From contig JABFXB010000330.1 of assembly GCA_013361975.1 (NCBI GenBank), forward strand, positions 1 to 6,103: a stretch of 6,103 bases of DNA, written 5' to 3'. The position numbers and the translations under genes are program-made. Of the stretch, positions 5,038-6,103 are shown piece by piece. The stretch is from Dermatophilaceae bacterium. GTDB lineage: Bacteria > Actinomycetota > Actinomycetes > Actinomycetales > Dermatophilaceae. How positions within the stretch are numbered: position 1 is the stretch's first letter; every line of letters begins with the position of its first letter. The notes under the pieces are model-generated. The model was not told the origin of the DNA. It saw nothing but the letters and a program-made list of their open reading frames with translations, and did not search any database.

Positions 5038-6103
5038 GCGACGTACGTCCGCTGCGTCCCCCGAGCTCACGGCGCGTCTTCGTCGCCTGGGTGCTCGCCG
5101 CGTACGCCCTCGCCCGGGTCGTGTCGACGACGATCCTGCTCGTCGTGCTGCCGCGCCAGGTGCCGAGCAGCATGACCGGCGGCGAGGGCGTGCCGGTCAC
5201 CTACTTCTCGTTCACCGCGCTGTGGGACGGCGAGTGGTACGGCACCATCGCCCACACCGGCTACCCCGACGTGCTGCCCATCGGCGATGCCGGCAGGGTC
5301 GGGCAGAACCCGTGGGCGTTCTACCCGCTCTTCCCGCTGCTGTCGCGCCTCGGCATGACGGTCACCGGGCTCGGCTTCCCGACCGTCGCCTCCACCATCG
5401 CGCTGCTGTGCGGTGTCGGCGCGGCCGTGCTCATGGGGCTGCTGCTCCGCGAGCGCATCGGCGACCCGGCGGCATACCTCGTCGTCGCCCTGTGGGCGAG
5501 CTTTCCGGCCTCGGTCACGCTGCAGCTCGCGTACACCGAGTCACTGGCGATGCTGCTGCTCGTCGGCTACCTCTACGCGCTGTCGCGGGAGAGGTGGCTG
5601 GTCGCGGCGGCGGTGGCACTGCTGACCGGCCTGGCGCGACCGATCGCGGCGCCGCTGGGGCTCGTGACGCTCGTCGTCGTCGTGCTGCGCTGGCGCAGGC
5701 GGCGTGAGCGGCCGATCTCGACCGGCACGTACGCGTCCATGGTCGCCTCGCTGGTCGGCTGCGGCGTCGCCGGGCTGCTGTGGCCCGCCATCGCGTGGTG
5801 GCGCACCGGGTCGCGCTCGGCCTACACCGACACCATGGCCGCGTGGCGCAGCTACGACACCGTGCAGCTGTTCGTGCCATGGGTCGACCGGCTGGACGAC
5901 CCCACCTGGGGGCCGTGGCTCGTCGGCGGGCCGATCGTCATCCTGCTCATGGTCGTCGGCCCGTGGGCCCGCAACCTCGGCGCCGACCTGCGCACCTGGA
6001 CGCTCGGCTACACCTTCTACCTCGTCGCCACGCTCGACCCGTTCACGAGCATCTTCCGCTATCTGATCCCGCTGTTCCCGCTGCTCGTCGTCGTGCTCGG
6101 CGC
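5034..6103 (+). CDS. PIG-V-like GT-C mannosyltransferase, polytopic membrane protein (3' truncated by window edge)
   Basis: An open frame of 356 codons runs off the right edge. It encodes a polytopic membrane protein with roughly nine hydrophobic segments, beginning with one at about 15-39. The first extracytoplasmic loop holds LWDGEWYGTIAHTGYP (Asp65) and then WAFYPLFPLLSR (94-105), the WDG...AFxPLFP signature of PIG-V/GT-C glycosyltransferases; Asp65 is the expected catalytic Asp of the GT-C fold. Further matches are LAYTESLAML (165-174), GLARPIAAP (199-207) and a late SIFRYLIPLFPLL. Such enzymes use polyprenyl-phosphate sugars, typically polyprenyl-phospho-mannose, to mannosylate lipids or proteins on the outer face of the membrane. 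Donor and acceptor here are inferred, not shown. ATG 5034 overlaps the DivIVA-gene stop (ATGA) without a strong Shine-Dalgarno, so translation is probably coupled. The C-terminus and any downstream operon genes are outside the window. Confidence 0.88.
   Translation, partial: MSDVRPLRPPSSRRVFVAWVLAAYALARVVSTTILLVVLPRQVPSSMTGGEGVPVTYFSFTALWDGEWYGTIAHTGYPDVLPIGDAGRVGQNPWAFYPLFPLLSRLGMTVTGLGFPTVASTIALLCGVGAAVLMGLLLRERIGDPAAYLVVALWASFPASVTLQLAYTESLAMLLLVGYLYALSRERWLVAAAVALLTGLARPIAAPLGLVTLVVVVLRWRRRRERPISTGTYASMVASLVGCGVAGLLWPAIAWWRTGSRSAYTDTMAAWRSYDTVQLFVPWVDRLDDPTWGPWLVGGPIVILLMVVGPWARNLGADLRTWTLGYTFYLVATLDPFTSIFRYLIPLFPLLVVVLG

Noticed and set aside
4982..5707. Plus-strand open frame of 241 codons overlapping the end of the DivIVA gene and the start of the PIG-V-like gene
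   Set aside because: It is Arg/Ala/Pro-rich with no hydrophobic pattern. The correct frame from ATG 5034 stays open to the window edge and encodes a clear polytopic membrane protein.
1..6103. Mobile element, CRISPR array, defence island or tRNA/riboswitch
   Set aside because: I found no transposase or integrase motifs, no direct-repeat array, no terminal inverted repeats, no cloverleaf pattern and no composition break. The region reads as ordinary chromosomal core sequence.

Overview
The window is very GC-rich (roughly 70 %) with G/C-ending codons throughout. Its gene content and order fit a chromosomal core region of a high-GC actinobacterium. The protein sequences look like Micrococcales, perhaps Intrasporangiaceae, but that placement is an impression and not a measurement. 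A divergent dapD/dapE pair followed by a LOG-family gene resembles the Mycobacterium tuberculosis Rv1201c/Rv1202/Rv1205 neighbourhood (recalled, not searched). I see no mobile element, CRISPR array, tRNA or rRNA, and no gene-free stretch over 300 bases.

Layout. Left edge (+): the last 72 codons of citrate synthase (gltA), a strong GNRA-capped hairpin, then a small conserved protein of unknown function (295-645). A hairpin holding both stop codons separates it from two minus-strand genes: a membrane-anchored, lysozyme-like cell-wall protein (669-1556) and, upstream of it, dapD (1618-2550). dapD is divergent from dapE (2649-3755, +) across 98 bp. After dapE come a long-form LOG/TIGR00730 Rossmann protein (3779-4552), a one-TM DivIVA-domain protein (4549-5037) and a PIG-V-like polytopic mannosyltransferase (5034 to the right edge, incomplete). 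The last three overlap by 4 bp at each junction and are almost certainly one operon.

How the genes work together. DapD and DapE perform the N-succinylation and desuccinylation steps of the succinylase route to meso-diaminopimelate and lysine, which feeds peptidoglycan. The lysozyme-like protein, the DivIVA-domain protein and the GT-C mannosyltransferase are all plausibly envelope-related, so the middle and right of the window form a loose cell-wall neighbourhood. The LOG-family protein is a likely nucleotide phosphoribohydrolase and should not be read as a lysine decarboxylase despite sitting beside lysine genes.

Regulation. dapD, dapE and the LOG gene each have a TANNNT -10 element exactly 7 nt upstream of the start codon, the geometry of leaderless transcription. 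Two intergenic hairpins have stop codons inside their arms, and a third lies 12 nt before a start codon. I did not find a convincing new biological system. The best leads are the repeated promoter geometry, the stop-codon hairpins, the unknown protein after gltA, and a repeated 8-mer, GTATGCCG (five copies).
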